Assembly (NCBI GenBank): GCA_003670915.1
Contig: QWQH01000130.1
Span: 1-37,210, forward strand
DNA: 37,210 nucleotides
Source of the DNA: Planctomycetota bacterium
GTDB lineage: Bacteria > Planctomycetota > Planctomycetia > Pirellulales > UBA1268
Reading direction: 5' to 3'
Both the position numbers and the translations under genes were made by a program. Positions 9,704-20,211 of this stretch are shown here, piece by piece. Each line of letters starts with the position of its first letter. The first letter of the stretch is position 1. Under the pieces are notes generated by a model. That model was given only the letters and a program-made list of their open reading frames with translations, did no database searches and was not told the DNA's origin.

Positions 9704-10828
9704 GTGCCACTGGGTATTTCGAAACGTGCCGCTGCGTTCGATTCCTCTGGGATTCGCAAGGTGTTCGACCTTGCGGCCACGCTCAAAGATCCGATTAACC
9801 TTGCAATCGGCCAACCCGACTTTGCAATGCCGCCAGGGGCCCAAGAGGCTGCGAAGGCGGCCATTGACGCCGGCAAGAACGGCTACACGCCCACGCAGGG
9901 AATCGCACCCCTGAGAGATCGGCTGCAGGAGCAGGTGCGCCGCGAACTTGGCCAGCCCGACAGAAAGCTTTGCGTGACCAGCGGTTCCAGCGGGGCACTG
10001 GTGCTCGCGCTCATGTCGCTCATCGATCCGGGCGATGAAGTGATTCTCTTCGAGCCGGCATTTTTAATGTACCGGCCGCTGGTTGAGTTTCTGGGTGGTC
10101 GGTGTGTTGTGGTCGACACATCGCCGTCGTTTGAGATCGACGTCGATGCAGTTGCTGCTGCTCTCACTCCCGCATGCCGTGTGATCCTGCTCAATACGCC
10201 AGCCAATCCCAGTGGCGTGGTGGCCTCTGCTGAAACGGTCAGAGATTTGGCGCGATTGGCCGAACAGCGTGGAGTGACGCTCGTCAGCGATGAACTCTAT
10301 CGCTCGTATTGCTACGATGCGCCATTTGCCTCCCCTGCTCAGTACAGCGATGCGGTGGTCGTGATCGATGGCTTTTCCAAGTCGCATGCTATGACGGGTT
10401 GGCGTGTGGGGTGGGTGCACGGCCCTGCAGCGATTGTGGATGCCTGCACGACACTGCAGCAATACACATTCGTGTGCGCGCCGCACGTGGGTCAGTGGGC
10501 GGCCCTGGCGGCGATCGACTGCTCGATGGACGTGCCTTTGGCCGAATGCAAGGCGAAGCGGGATCGGCTGATGGCAGGCCTGCGAGATCACTACTCATTC
10601 GTGCAGCCCGGCGGTGCGTTCTATCTTTACCCAAAGGCCCCCGGCGGGTCGGGCCGCAGCTTTGCTGCGAGGGCCGTGGAAGAAGAACAACTCCTGATTG
10701 TGCCGGGCACTGTATTCGGGCGGGCCGACACTCATTTTCGGATTGCATACACCGTCGACGAAGCGATGCTCGATCGGGGCATCCGAGCGCTCCAGCGGTT
10801 GGCTGCTCGAGAGCCCTCGCCGAGTTGA
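9704..10828 (+). CDS. PLP-dependent class I/II aminotransferase
   Basis: INLAIGQPDF, GYTPTQGIAPLRDRL, NTPANPSG, SDELYRSYCYD, DGFSKSHAMTGWRVGW (PLP Lys); GTG start. Confidence 0.92.
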   Translation: MPLGISKRAAAFDSSGIRKVFDLAATLKDPINLAIGQPDFAMPPGAQEAAKAAIDAGKNGYTPTQGIAPLRDRLQEQVRRELGQPDRKLCVTSGSSGALVLALMSLIDPGDEVILFEPAFLMYRPLVEFLGGRCVVVDTSPSFEIDVDAVAAALTPACRVILLNTPANPSGVVASAETVRDLARLAEQRGVTLVSDELYRSYCYDAPFASPAQYSDAVVVIDGFSKSHAMTGWRVGWVHGPAAIVDACTTLQQYTFVCAPHVGQWAALAAIDCSMDVPLAECKAKRDRLMAGLRDHYSFVQPGGAFYLYPKAPGGSGRSFAARAVEEEQLLIVPGTVFGRADTHFRIAYTVDEAMLDRGIRALQRLAAREPSPS

Positions 10829-10861
10829 CTCGTGCGTGTCGTGATGTCAGCCGATGTGGAT

Positions 10862-12151
10862 TTAGGCACTTTTGGTTCGAGGTTCCCGACGCACAGCCAC
10901 CGGCTCTGTTCCAGCAACGTTTCGCTCGTTGATGACATAGCTACTGCCGGCATTATCGGGGAGATCAAACATCACGTCGAGCATCACGTCTTCGATGATC
11001 GACCGGAGGCCGCGGGCCCCTGTTTCCTTTCCCATCGCTCGCCGAGCGATCGCGGAGAGCGCCTCTTCAGTGAATTCGAGTTGGCAGTTCTCCATTCCGA
11101 ACAGTTTTTGATACTGCTTCACAAGCGCATTCTTTGGGTCTTGCAGCACCCTCACTAACGCGTTTTCGTCCAATGGCTTCAGCGACGAGATCACAGGCAA
11201 TCGGCCGACCAGTTCTGGAATCAGTCCAAACTCTAGGATGTCATCTGAATCGACCTGCGGTAGGAGTTCCGCCAAGTCGGCATCGCCCTTGTAGCCGCTG
11301 GGCTGCCCAAAACCGATCGTACGTTTGCCGAGTCGTCGGGCGATGATCTTGTCGATGCCCACGAACGTGCCGCCGCAGATAAACAGGATGTTCGATGTGT
11401 CAATCTGGACGTACTGTTGCTCTGGATGCTTCCGGCCGCCCTGCGGCGGAACATTCGCCACAGTGCCCTCGAGCATCTTCAAGAGGGCCTGCTGCACGCC
11501 CTCGCCAGAAACGTCCCGGGTGATCGAGACATTTTGGCTTGTCTTGCCGATCTTATCGATTTCGTCGATGTAGAGCACGCCCCGCTGGGCCGCTTCGATA
11601 TCGAAATCGGCGGCATTGAGGAGCTTCAGAAGCAGATTTTCCACGTCTTCGCCGACATAGCCTGCCTCGGTGAGCGTGGTGGCGTCGCCGATCGCAAATG
11701 GCACGTTCAGAATCCGAGCCAATGTCCGGGCGAGCAGCGTCTTGCCGCAGCCGGTTGGCCCGAGCAGCAGGATATTTGATTTTTCCACTTCGACATCGGA
11801 GATGTCGCTGCCAAGGGTGAGTCGCTTGTAGTGGCTGTGCACCGCAACGGCCAGCACGCGTTTGGCGTGTTCCTGTCCGATCACGTATTCGTCTAGATGC
11901 GCTACCAATTCACGTGGTGTCGGGATCGATGTAAAGAGTTCTTTGCTGGTTCCACGGCGACGCTTCTCTTGGTCGAGAATCGACTGGCACAACTCGATGC
12001 ATTCGCCGCAGATGTAGACATCACCAGGGCCTTCCACAAGTGGCCCAACGTCTCGGTAGCTCTTTCGACAGAATGAACAGAAGGCGTTTTTTTTGGTGGT
12101 GCCGCCAGCGCCGCGGCGCCCGAGGTTGGTAACGTCTTTCCCAGATGGCAT
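10862..12151 (-). CDS. clpX: ATP-dependent Clp protease ATP-binding subunit ClpX
   Basis: N-terminal C4 zinc finger CSFCRKS...CGECIELC; Walker [55 protein letters not shown]-like segment; [14 protein letters not shown]. Confidence 0.97.
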   Translation of the reverse strand: MPSGKDVTNLGRRGAGGTTKKNAFCSFCRKSYRDVGPLVEGPGDVYICGECIELCQSILDQEKRRRGTSKELFTSIPTPRELVAHLDEYVIGQEHAKRVLAVAVHSHYKRLTLGSDISDVEVEKSNILLLGPTGCGKTLLARTLARILNVPFAIGDATTLTEAGYVGEDVENLLLKLLNAADFDIEAAQRGVLYIDEIDKIGKTSQNVSITRDVSGEGVQQALLKMLEGTVANVPPQGGRKHPEQQYVQIDTSNILFICGGTFVGIDKIIARRLGKRTIGFGQPSGYKGDADLAELLPQVDSDDILEFGLIPELVGRLPVISSLKPLDENALVRVLQDPKNALVKQYQKLFGMENCQLEFTEEALSAIARRAMGKETGARGLRSIIEDVMLDVMFDLPDNAGSSYVINERNVAGTEPVAVRREPRTKSA

Positions 12152-12238
12152 GTCTTCAGTTCCTCTTGAGGTTTTACGAGCGGTGAGGGGGCGGCCCTGT
12201 GATTTATAAAAAAGCGTCGTTCAACAAATAGTGTGATC

Positions 12239-12520
12239 TCAGACAGGTGCGTTCTGCCCCGCGTTGGCCGCGGGCGTTGTGCCTGACTGCAGATGCGGAT
12301 TCACAAGTGTTCTTATTTTTCGGTATTCTTCCTCGCTGAGGACACCCTTGTCTCGCAGATTTTTATAGGTAGCCAGTGAGCTTTCCCAATCGCCACGATC
12401 CGAACTTGGGCGGCCCCACAAGGTTCGGCCAAAATACCATGATCTTATTATGACAATCGCACCGATGCCTGCCCCAACAAAGAGGACGAGCAACAGGGCA
12501 CTGATAAAAAACGATTGCAC
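12239..12520 (-). CDS. Small membrane protein with SHOCT-like C-terminal motif
   Basis: N-terminal TM segment, then YKNLRDKGVLSEEEYRKIRTLVN. Confidence 0.6.
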   Translation of the reverse strand: MQSFFISALLLVLFVGAGIGAIVIIRSWYFGRTLWGRPSSDRGDWESSLATYKNLRDKGVLSEEEYRKIRTLVNPHLQSGTTPAANAGQNAPV

Positions 12521-12770
12521 GTGAAGCCGACCTCGTATGACAACGGTCGGAAACTCTTGTGACGCCTTCTACAACAACCACTTTCGCAGTATGGCAGTGG
12601 ATGGCCGGCCAGGTCTAGAAAGAAACCCCCAGTTTTCCAAAGCCCCCCCAAACCGCCGAAAACCCGCAGGTTCGATGAACAAGTGGCTCAAAAAACTCTC
12701 CGGGTGACGGACTTTTCGGAATGTGCTGAAAAGACGCAATATTCCACATGCAATGGCCGATCTACACGAC

Positions 12771-14627
12771 ATGGTTCGTATGCGCACCCAGTCCGTCTAC
12801 CCTCGTAACTCCTGCCGATGCGGCGTGGGGTCGTTGTGGTTGACTGCCTGGCGGGTCTGTCTGGTCTGTCTCGTCTGTCATGGATTCACCGCGGTGAGTC
12901 GGTCCACACCCGCCGCCGATAGCGAGCCGGCAGTACATCGCCTCCCGGAATTGATCCGCACCAAGCATCTTATTTTTTCGATTCCTTTCCGCTTGCCTGC
13001 CAAACCCTCTCCCGACTCCGCACCTCAGCGAGTGACGCTGAGCGTGTCCAAGGATCAGGGCGGCACTTGGGAGCAGGCCAGCGATGCATCGCCCTCTGCT
13101 GGCTCCTTTACATACCGCGCTACCGCCGACGGCGAATACTGGTTTCGTCTGCGGTCAGTGGATGCCAAGGGTCGAACTCGCGGCGGCGAGGGGCCGGACA
13201 TGCGGGTGTTAGTGGATGCTGCAGGCCCGCACATTGCGGCTCGTGTCTGGAAGGGTACAGATGGGGAGATCGTTTGTCGCTACGCAGCGATTGACGATTC
13301 GGTGCGGCTGGATTCACTCACGTTTGAATACCGCGGCAAGGGCGACACAAGCTGGAAGAAGATTGCGGCGGTAGGCATTTTAGCGCGTGAATCGCCAGCA
13401 CACATGGTGGGCGAAGAGATATGGTGGGCAGGTGAAAAAGTCGAGGAAATGACCGTCCGTATTGCCATCTCCGATTCCGCTGGTAACAAGACCACGCGGA
13501 ATTTTCTGCTGGAGCCCACCGACCCAGGAATTGATCAGGCGGCCCTTTCGAAGGAGTTAGGGGCGATGCCGCTTCCAACCCAAGAAATACCGATGCACGG
13601 CCAAGCCCCTGGAGTGCCGGCTTCTGCCCAAACTTCTGGTTTACTCGCGCGTCAGACCGCTGCTCCGGGCATTGCCGCGACGCCGGGTAGTTGGGCGGCG
13701 GAGTCGGCCACGGCGTGGTCGTCTGAAGCGTCAAGCGGCACGAGCACACTTGCGCCGCAGAGCGTGCTTGTCAAACGAGTTGGCTCGGGCGACTTGTCGG
13801 GCTTTGAGCCTCAGATTGCGGCTCAAGATCCCAAGCGGTCAGACATTCTCGCGGGCAATGGACTTCAATTGCCAGCGGGAGTAGCCGCACAGAATCCCGA
13901 AGCAGACACCGCCTCGGCCCCTGCGTTTGCCTCGGGAATCGGTCCTCGTTCAGGCGGTCAGTCGCTGGAATACAGAGGCAAGGCATTGCAATTAGTCAGG
14001 TCGCGGCGTTTCGCATGGGACTATGAATTTCAATCAGATCGCCCGGATACAGACCCAATCCGCGTGGAGCTCTGGAGCACTCGCGATGGCGGCGTTACCT
14101 GGCAGTGCAGTGCTGTCGATGACGATGACAAAAGCCCGATCAACATCGCGCTGCCGTCTTCGGGCCTCTACGGATTCCGATTGGAAGTTGTGCCCGACAT
14201 TCCAGACCCAGAAGGCGGGCCACGGTCCGGCGACATGCCGGATAGCTGGGTGGGTATCGATGACGAACCCCCGCAGGTCGAGTTGATCGAAGTGACTCGT
14301 ACCAAGACGGGTGAACCGGGCGGCATTTTGCTGCGATACACATCGCACGACCAATTGCTTGTGCCCCGCAGCGGCCGCTTGCTCTACTCGCCCAACATGG
14401 ACGGCCCGTGGGCGACGATTGCCGAATCAGTTGAAACGCAGGGAGAGTATCGATGGCAACCAGCCCGCAGCGTGCCGGCGAAAGTATTTGTGCGAGTTGA
14501 AGCCACCGACGCGGCTGGTAACGTGGGGAGTGCCACAAGTGGTGAAAAGGTCTCTCTTTCCACGTCGCGGGTCATCGGAAAGCTGGGTGGGGTTCGCAGC
14601 CTGCCGCCACTGGCCATCCCCGAGTAA
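12771..14627 (+). CDS. Large exported hypothetical protein with two Ig/beta-sandwich-like repeats
   Basis: Hydrophobic leader WLTAWRVCLVCLVCHGFTAVS; paired modules ...GGTWEQ...YWFRLRSVDAKG... and ...GGVTWQC...YGFRLEVVPD...; exact start uncertain (ORF opens at 12723). Confidence 0.65.
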   Translation: MVRMRTQSVYPRNSCRCGVGSLWLTAWRVCLVCLVCHGFTAVSRSTPAADSEPAVHRLPELIRTKHLIFSIPFRLPAKPSPDSAPQRVTLSVSKDQGGTWEQASDASPSAGSFTYRATADGEYWFRLRSVDAKGRTRGGEGPDMRVLVDAAGPHIAARVWKGTDGEIVCRYAAIDDSVRLDSLTFEYRGKGDTSWKKIAAVGILARESPAHMVGEEIWWAGEKVEEMTVRIAISDSAGNKTTRNFLLEPTDPGIDQAALSKELGAMPLPTQEIPMHGQAPGVPASAQTSGLLARQTAAPGIAATPGSWAAESATAWSSEASSGTSTLAPQSVLVKRVGSGDLSGFEPQIAAQDPKRSDILAGNGLQLPAGVAAQNPEADTASAPAFASGIGPRSGGQSLEYRGKALQLVRSRRFAWDYEFQSDRPDTDPIRVELWSTRDGGVTWQCSAVDDDDKSPINIALPSSGLYGFRLEVVPDIPDPEGGPRSGDMPDSWVGIDDEPPQVELIEVTRTKTGEPGGILLRYTSHDQLLVPRSGRLLYSPNMDGPWATIAESVETQGEYRWQPARSVPAKVFVRVEATDAAGNVGSATSGEKVSLSTSRVIGKLGGVRSLPPLAIPE

Positions 14628-14835
14628 GTGACGATTTCTCCTGTTCCCCGCGCATTCCGCAGAACGCGAAAGCATAGGAACGGCTTTGGAGAGTTGAGCT
14701 TGCACCCATCGCCGGTGTGGGCCAGCAGCCACCCGCTCAGGTTCTTTACGCGGGCTCTCTGTTGGACAAAACGGCATATCTCCCGCGTGATAGAATCCGG
14801 GTCGCAGTTTCGCATGCACTGCCGAAACAGATTCG

Positions 14836-16020
14836 GTGTTTCACAATCCGATCATGTTTCGCAACGACAGAGCACGAGGAGTATTTTCGAACGTGGCTGA
14901 TCCGAAGACTGCCCTTGAAATCCTCAAACAATCGGACGTGTGGTCTCTCGGCACGCCGTCGCTCGTTGCGCTGGTTGGAGACGAACCATTTCTGACATTT
15001 CATATGCTCGCCCTCCTCCGGGAGCGGTTGTGCCCGGACGAGGCCGACCGATCCTGGGCGTGGCGAGAGTTTTCCGGTAGCGATGAACCTGATCCCCGCG
15101 ATGTTTTTGACGAGGCCGCCACGGTGCCTCTCTTTGCCGGGGCTACTCGCGCGGCCATCGTGCGAAGTGCCGATGGATTCGTGTCCAGTGCCCGAGAGAA
15201 ACTGGAGTTGCTCGCGAATTCCCCTCGTGGGCGGCGAGGTTTGGTGATCTTGGAGGTGAAAACATTTCCCTCGAATACGCGACTTGCCAAGGCTGTAGCG
15301 AAGCACGGTCTGGCGATCGATGCAACGATTCCACCCCGCTACGATTTGTGTAGCTGGGTGCGCCAGTGGGCGCACACACAACACGGCTGCACGCTCGCGG
15401 CTACCACGGCCGAGCGGCTCGTCGATCGATTGGCTGGCAACCTTGGCCAGATTGACCAGTCACTGGCTCGGCTGGCAGCGGCAATCCCTGCGGCTTCACG
15501 AGGTCAAGCGATTTCTCCAGAAGCAGTGGATGGCTTGGCTTGGAGTCAGCAGGAGCGCACGGCCTGGGGCATGATCGATCTGGCGACGGTTGGCGATGCG
15601 CGTTCAGCGGTATCGCACCTGTCGGCATTACTTGCATCGGGTGAAGATCCGATTGGTGTCAGCGCGCAGATGGCTTCGGTCCTGCGTCGGCTGGCCGTAG
15701 CGGCGAGGCTGCTTGCCCTACCGCCTGGCGATGGCCGGCCGGTAAGCGTTGATGCGGCGCTTCGCGAGGCGGGTGTGGGCGCATGGCCCAAGGCGTTGGC
15801 TCAGGCTCGCGAGGCCCTTGGACAGTTGGGCGCTCGACGGGCAAGGCAGCTGCCAATCTGGCTTTCAGAGCTGGATCGTTCGCTGAAGAGCGATGCCTCC
15901 CGTGGTCTGCGGGGACGTCTGGCCTTAGAGCGGCTGTTCTGCAAGATGTCGAAGCAGTCGGCTGTCGTTGTGCCGCCCGGCGGCACGTCAACTACGAGAG
16001 CATCAGGAGGCCATGCGTGA
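14836..16020 (+). CDS. holA: DNA polymerase III subunit delta
   Basis: LVALVGDEPFLTFHMLALLRERL, VPLFAGATRAAIVR, RGLVILEVKTFPSNTRLAKAV, LVDRLAGNLGQIDQSLARLA; overlaps the next CDS by GTGA; exact start uncertain. Confidence 0.85.
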   Translation: MFHNPIMFRNDRARGVFSNVADPKTALEILKQSDVWSLGTPSLVALVGDEPFLTFHMLALLRERLCPDEADRSWAWREFSGSDEPDPRDVFDEAATVPLFAGATRAAIVRSADGFVSSAREKLELLANSPRGRRGLVILEVKTFPSNTRLAKAVAKHGLAIDATIPPRYDLCSWVRQWAHTQHGCTLAATTAERLVDRLAGNLGQIDQSLARLAAAIPAASRGQAISPEAVDGLAWSQQERTAWGMIDLATVGDARSAVSHLSALLASGEDPIGVSAQMASVLRRLAVAARLLALPPGDGRPVSVDAALREAGVGAWPKALAQAREALGQLGARRARQLPIWLSELDRSLKSDASRGLRGRLALERLFCKMSKQSAVVVPPGGTSTTRASGGHA

Positions 16021-17459
16021 ATTCGGAACTGCAGACAGACCCTCGAAACGTCTGGGAAAACCCACTCGCCACCCGCTATGCATCTGCTGAGATGACGCGG
16101 CTTTGGAGCGACAACCATCGGTACAAGCTCTGGCGGCAAACATGGCTGGTGCTGGCGGAAGCCGAAGCGGAGCTTGGGCTTCCGATCACGCCGGTTCAAC
16201 TGGCTGAGTTACGGTCCCATCTGGAGCCGATCGACTTTGTCAAAGCGGCTGAATACGAGAAGACGATGCGGCACGATGTTTTTGCGCACTTGCACACGTT
16301 TGGGGATGCCTGTCCGCAGGCTCGCCCGATTCTACACCTTGGGGCGACGAGCGCTTTTGTCACGGATAACACCGACTTGATGCTGATGCGAGACTCACTC
16401 GACCTGATTGCTGATCGGTTGGCCACCGTGATCGAGCGATTGGCTGCAAAAGCCATGGAAACGCGAGACATCGTCTGCCTCGGCCTCACGCACCTGCAGC
16501 CAGCGCAGCCCACTACGATTGGTAAAAGAATCTGTCTTTGGATTCACGATCTACTCTTGGATCTCGAAGAGATTGTGCGCCGGCGCACGTCGTTGCGAGC
16601 CCGAGGCGTCAAGGGCACAACGGGTACGCAGGCGAGTTTTTTGGAGCTCTTTGCGGGCGACCATGCCAAAGTAAGGATGCTGGATGAGATGGTCTCGCGG
16701 CGGTTGGGTTTTTGTGCAGCGTACGACGTCACCGGCCAAACGTACACGCGGAAAGTGGATTCGCAGGTGGTCGCGGCGCTTGCGGGTATTTCGGAATCGA
16801 CTCACAAGGCGGGGAACGACTTGCGGCTCAGCGCAGCTTCGGGTGAATTGGAAGAGCCGTTTGAGCAAGATCAGGTGGGCTCCTCCGCGATGCCTTACAA
16901 GCGGAATCCCATGCGGGCGGAACGCATGTGCGGCCTAGGGCGATTCGTGATGGGGCTATCTGTGACGGCTAGCCAGACAGCCGCGGTGCAGTGGTTTGAA
17001 CGCACGCTAGATGATTCGGCGCCTCGCCGCCTTGTGTTACCGCAGGCATTTCTTGCAACCGACGCACAATTGGTGCTGTATACGAATATCGCTAGTGGGC
17101 TTGTGGTGCTGCCTGGGGCCATCACACGCAACCTTGAAAGCCAACTCCCCTTTCTGGCCAGCGAACGTATTTTAATGGCAGCTGCAAAAGCTGGTGGAGA
17201 TCGCCAGACGTTACACGAGGCGATGAGGAAGCACAGTCATGCTGCCACGGCTGGTATGCGGGAGGGTAAATCGAACGATTTGGCCTTGCGATTGGCGGTC
17301 GACCCATTGTTTGCGGGGATCGATCTGGTGCAGGCGATGGATAGGCATGGCTTGGCCGGCCGAGCCTCGGCGCAGGTCCAAGAATTTATTGCCGGGCCAG
17401 TGGCAGGAGCGCTCGCCTCGCACCCAGGCCGTGCTGGTCATGCCACGCTGAGGGTGTAG
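16017..17459 (+). CDS. purB: Adenylosuccinate lyase
   Basis: NPLATRYASAEMTRLWSDNHRYKLWRQ, HLGATSAFVTDNTDL, THLQPAQPTTIGKR, signature GSSAMPYKRNPMRAERM; GTG start at 16017 overlapping the holA stop. Confidence 0.96.
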   Translation: MNSELQTDPRNVWENPLATRYASAEMTRLWSDNHRYKLWRQTWLVLAEAEAELGLPITPVQLAELRSHLEPIDFVKAAEYEKTMRHDVFAHLHTFGDACPQARPILHLGATSAFVTDNTDLMLMRDSLDLIADRLATVIERLAAKAMETRDIVCLGLTHLQPAQPTTIGKRICLWIHDLLLDLEEIVRRRTSLRARGVKGTTGTQASFLELFAGDHAKVRMLDEMVSRRLGFCAAYDVTGQTYTRKVDSQVVAALAGISESTHKAGNDLRLSAASGELEEPFEQDQVGSSAMPYKRNPMRAERMCGLGRFVMGLSVTASQTAAVQWFERTLDDSAPRRLVLPQAFLATDAQLVLYTNIASGLVVLPGAITRNLESQLPFLASERILMAAAKAGGDRQTLHEAMRKHSHAATAGMREGKSNDLALRLAVDPLFAGIDLVQAMDRHGLAGRASAQVQEFIAGPVAGALASHPGRAGHATLRV

Positions 17460-17576
17460 GCAGCCAAGAGTCGCGTGGGCCGGGGCCGCCCCAATGTTCC
17501 TTCTGAGCGTTCGCCGATACCCTCACCACAAGCCCTTGGTGTGCTAGGGTGTCGCTCCCGCTATCCGAGAATCGCT

Positions 17577-18113
17577 CTAGACCCTGTCTTGATGACGCGA
17601 CTTGCTTCGAGTACTTCGGCAGTGGGCGCAGATCCCCGCAATGATTAACCTGTGCGACTGCGCGCGAAAGTGATGCTGGCTGGCCACTGCGTCGCGGATT
17701 CTGGTGAGTTCATCGCTGGAAAATTCGATCAAGCTATGGCACGACGTGCAGTAGAGGTGGTCGTGCTGGGGATAGCCGTAATCGTGTTCGTAGATGGCTC
17801 TTCCACCGAGCACCATTTTTTTGAGCAAGCCAGCTTCAACCATTTCAGTCAGAGTGCGGTAAACAGTCGGCCGACTGGCCCTCGCTCCTTCCGGTGTGCT
17901 GCGGAGTTCAGCTAGCAATTGGTCGGCGTCGAAATGCTCGTGGTGGCTGGAGACATGTTCCACGATCATTTGTCGCTGTCTTGTGCTGCGTTTGCCGCGG
18001 GTTTGCAAAAACTCGGCAAACCGTTCTCGCGGTGTCATTGCCACGTTGACTTTATTCAGGGCAAAATCATCTGGCACAAAATTGTCTGACGTAAGAGCAG
18101 GTGCGGTTGCCAT
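17577..18113 (-). CDS. Fur-family metal-dependent transcriptional regulator (specific metal not assignable)
   Basis: RSTRQRQMIVEHVSSHHEHFDADQLL, ASRPTVYRTLTEMVEAGLLKK, HDHLYCTSCHSLIEF, ICAHCRS metal-site Cys pairs. Confidence 0.92.
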   Translation of the reverse strand: MATAPALTSDNFVPDDFALNKVNVAMTPRERFAEFLQTRGKRSTRQRQMIVEHVSSHHEHFDADQLLAELRSTPEGARASRPTVYRTLTEMVEAGLLKKMVLGGRAIYEHDYGYPQHDHLYCTSCHSLIEFSSDELTRIRDAVASQHHFRAQSHRLIIAGICAHCRSTRSKSRHQDRV

Positions 18114-18151
18114 ACAAGTATCCTAGGGGTTTGCAGCCACCCGTAAGTGTA

Positions 18152-18180
18152 GCGTTTCGCGCTCGTTGAGCGAGAAACGC
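18152..18180. repeat. Hairpin upstream of fur-like gene / downstream of flgM
   Basis: GCGTTTC-G-CGCTC-GTT-GAGCG-A-GAAACGC: 7 bp + 5 bp stem with one G/A mismatch and 3-nt loop. Confidence 0.75.
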
Positions 18181-18540
18181 CCAGCTCCACCGGACGGCAG
18201 CCGAGTTCCACGATGGCTTCGCCTCGGGCTTGCAAGATCCAACGCACGCAGGTGGCGTCATGCATCGTGCGCAAGAACGGTGGGCGGGCCTTAAAAAACG
18301 GAAACCGAGTGCCCATCCGGGATGTGTCTATCGCGGGCTTCGGGGCGGTAACAGTCTCGTCGCGGGGCACCAACGCTCGTAATCGTTCGTCCACCCATCG
18401 CCTACGACTCCTGTTCTGCCATGTCGCCGTTACGGCTATCCAAGAATTGCTCGAGCAGACCGCGCAACAAGTCTGCCGCCGCACGATGCGCCGACCAAGC
18501 TGGAAAAGGTCATGAACGACTTTTTCCACGGACAGCTCGC

Positions 18541-18822
18541 TTAGCCTAACCGCTCAAGCAATCGCTCCAGTGCAATGTCGAGCTTCTCTGCAGTTTCGTA
18601 TGTCCCTTCAGCGATTGCCGTGCGGATTGATTGCACGCGGTCAAAGCGAATATCCGAAGCCGATTCAGCGGCCCGCACTGCGTCCACCGACAGGGTGACG
18701 GAATCCTGAACTTCAGTCACGCCTTGCCCAACGGCAGCCTGAGCCGCGCTGGTTGACTCAACACCCTTCACGCCAGCGAGAGCATGCGAAGCATGCGTTG
18801 ATGTGACACCCAAGATTTGCAT
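18541..18822 (-). CDS. flgM: FlgM-like anti-sigma-28 factor
   Basis: SDIRFDRVQSIRTAIAEGTYETAEKLDIALERLLERL matches the FlgM C-terminal pattern; SD AAGGAG upstream of ATG 18822; adjacent to fliA. Confidence 0.8.
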   Translation of the reverse strand: MQILGVTSTHASHALAGVKGVESTSAAQAAVGQGVTEVQDSVTLSVDAVRAAESASDIRFDRVQSIRTAIAEGTYETAEKLDIALERLLERLG

Positions 18823-19222
18823 AATACGTCTCCTTGCAGACTTGTGTATTCCGAATTCGATCCCCACCACCCCGACATGCATCCAATACGCGAGTCGCCG
18901 TGTGGTGGTTCGTTTGTTTTTCGAAATCCTTTTGTGGCCTTTGCGTTCGGACTCCCGTTCGTCCAAACTATATTGTTGCTGTGCCGTTGCAACTTGGCGA
19001 CACCACTTGTTTTGATTGGAGGTGTTAGCCGTATCGATTCCGCTCAGCCCATTTGTTGTCATCGACAGATCCAGATCGCTTTCTTGAATAAAAATTATAC
19101 TTGCCTGTTTTATTCATTCTGCCGGCTTGGAGGCTACGCAGACTTCCCAGATTGCCGCCACTTCCCCGGCAGCCGTTGCACCGAGCGGGTCCAGGGCCTT
19201 GCGCTCTGTGCCGGCAGGCCGA

Positions 19223-20017
19223 TTACATTGCAAACTCAGGCCTCCGGCGTTCGAGTTGATTTTGGAGACGCTCAACGATAGCGCTATGCATTTGACTGAC
19301 CCGGCTTTCTGAGAGGTCGAGCGTAGCGCCGATCTCCTTCATCGTGAGTTCCTCGTAGTAGTAGAGGATGATGATCAGCCGCTCGTTGCGGTTGAGGCCT
19401 TTTGTGACAAGTCGCATGAGATCGGCCTTTTGGATGCGGCGAGTTGGGTCTTCTCCCTTCTTATCCTCGAGAATGTCGATCTCTCTCACGTCCTTTGAAC
19501 TGTCTGTTTCACACCACTTTTTGTTCAGGCTCGTGAGACTTGCTGCCTTAGCTTCGACCAAGAGTTTCTCAAAATCGACTGGCGAAAGCTGCATGTGTGC
19601 GCCCACTTCCGCATCCGACGGGGTACGGCCCAGTTTGGCCTCGAGTGTTTTCAGAGCTTCATTCAGTTTGCTTGCCTTCGAGCGAACTAACCGCGGCACC
19701 CAATCCATTGTGCGGAGTTCGTCGAGCATCGCCCCGCGGATGCGAGGCACGCAGTAGGTTTCAAACTTCACGCCACGCGACATATCAAACGCATCGATCG
19801 CGTCCATCAGTCCAAAGGCACCAGCCGACGTGAGATCGTCGAGCTCAACCCCCTCGGGCAGTCGCGACCAGATCCGTTCACCGTTGTATTTCACGAGCGG
19901 CAAATAGATTTCGATGAGTCGATTTCGTAGGTCTTCGTTCGACTGGTCGAGCTTAAACTGCTTCCAGAGTTCTAGGACTTGTTCGGCAGATAGTTGGTTC
20001 ACTACGGCATCCTCCAT
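19223..20017 (-). CDS. fliA: RNA polymerase sigma factor, FliA/WhiG (sigma-28) family
   Basis: YLPLVKYNGERIWSRLPEGVELDDLTSAGAFGLMDAIDAFDMSRGVKFETYCVPRIRGAMLDELRTMDWVPR; region 4 YYEELTMKEIGATLDLSESRVSQMHS. Confidence 0.93.
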   Translation of the reverse strand: MEDAVVNQLSAEQVLELWKQFKLDQSNEDLRNRLIEIYLPLVKYNGERIWSRLPEGVELDDLTSAGAFGLMDAIDAFDMSRGVKFETYCVPRIRGAMLDELRTMDWVPRLVRSKASKLNEALKTLEAKLGRTPSDAEVGAHMQLSPVDFEKLLVEAKAASLTSLNKKWCETDSSKDVREIDILEDKKGEDPTRRIQKADLMRLVTKGLNRNERLIIILYYYEELTMKEIGATLDLSESRVSQMHSAIVERLQNQLERRRPEFAM

Positions 20018-20211
20018 GAAAGGTCACGCGGTTGAGCCAATCGGCCAACGCCCTTGCGATGATCCGTGGCTCGCTTTTCATTTGACTCGCACCGTCATGG
20101 TGCGAGCCTTTTTCGCCAAACTGAACACGATCGTCCAGCCAGCAGCTTTTCCTTCAATCTTATTTCGGACGCCCCTACACCCTACCTCATTCCTCGATTT
20201 TCTGTCGATTG

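Noticed and set aside
18817-19281. 154-aa plus-strand ORF across the fliA/flgM gap
   Set aside because: Composition is not protein-like, it overlaps the fliA 3' end, and it has no motif; more likely the flgM promoter/leader region.
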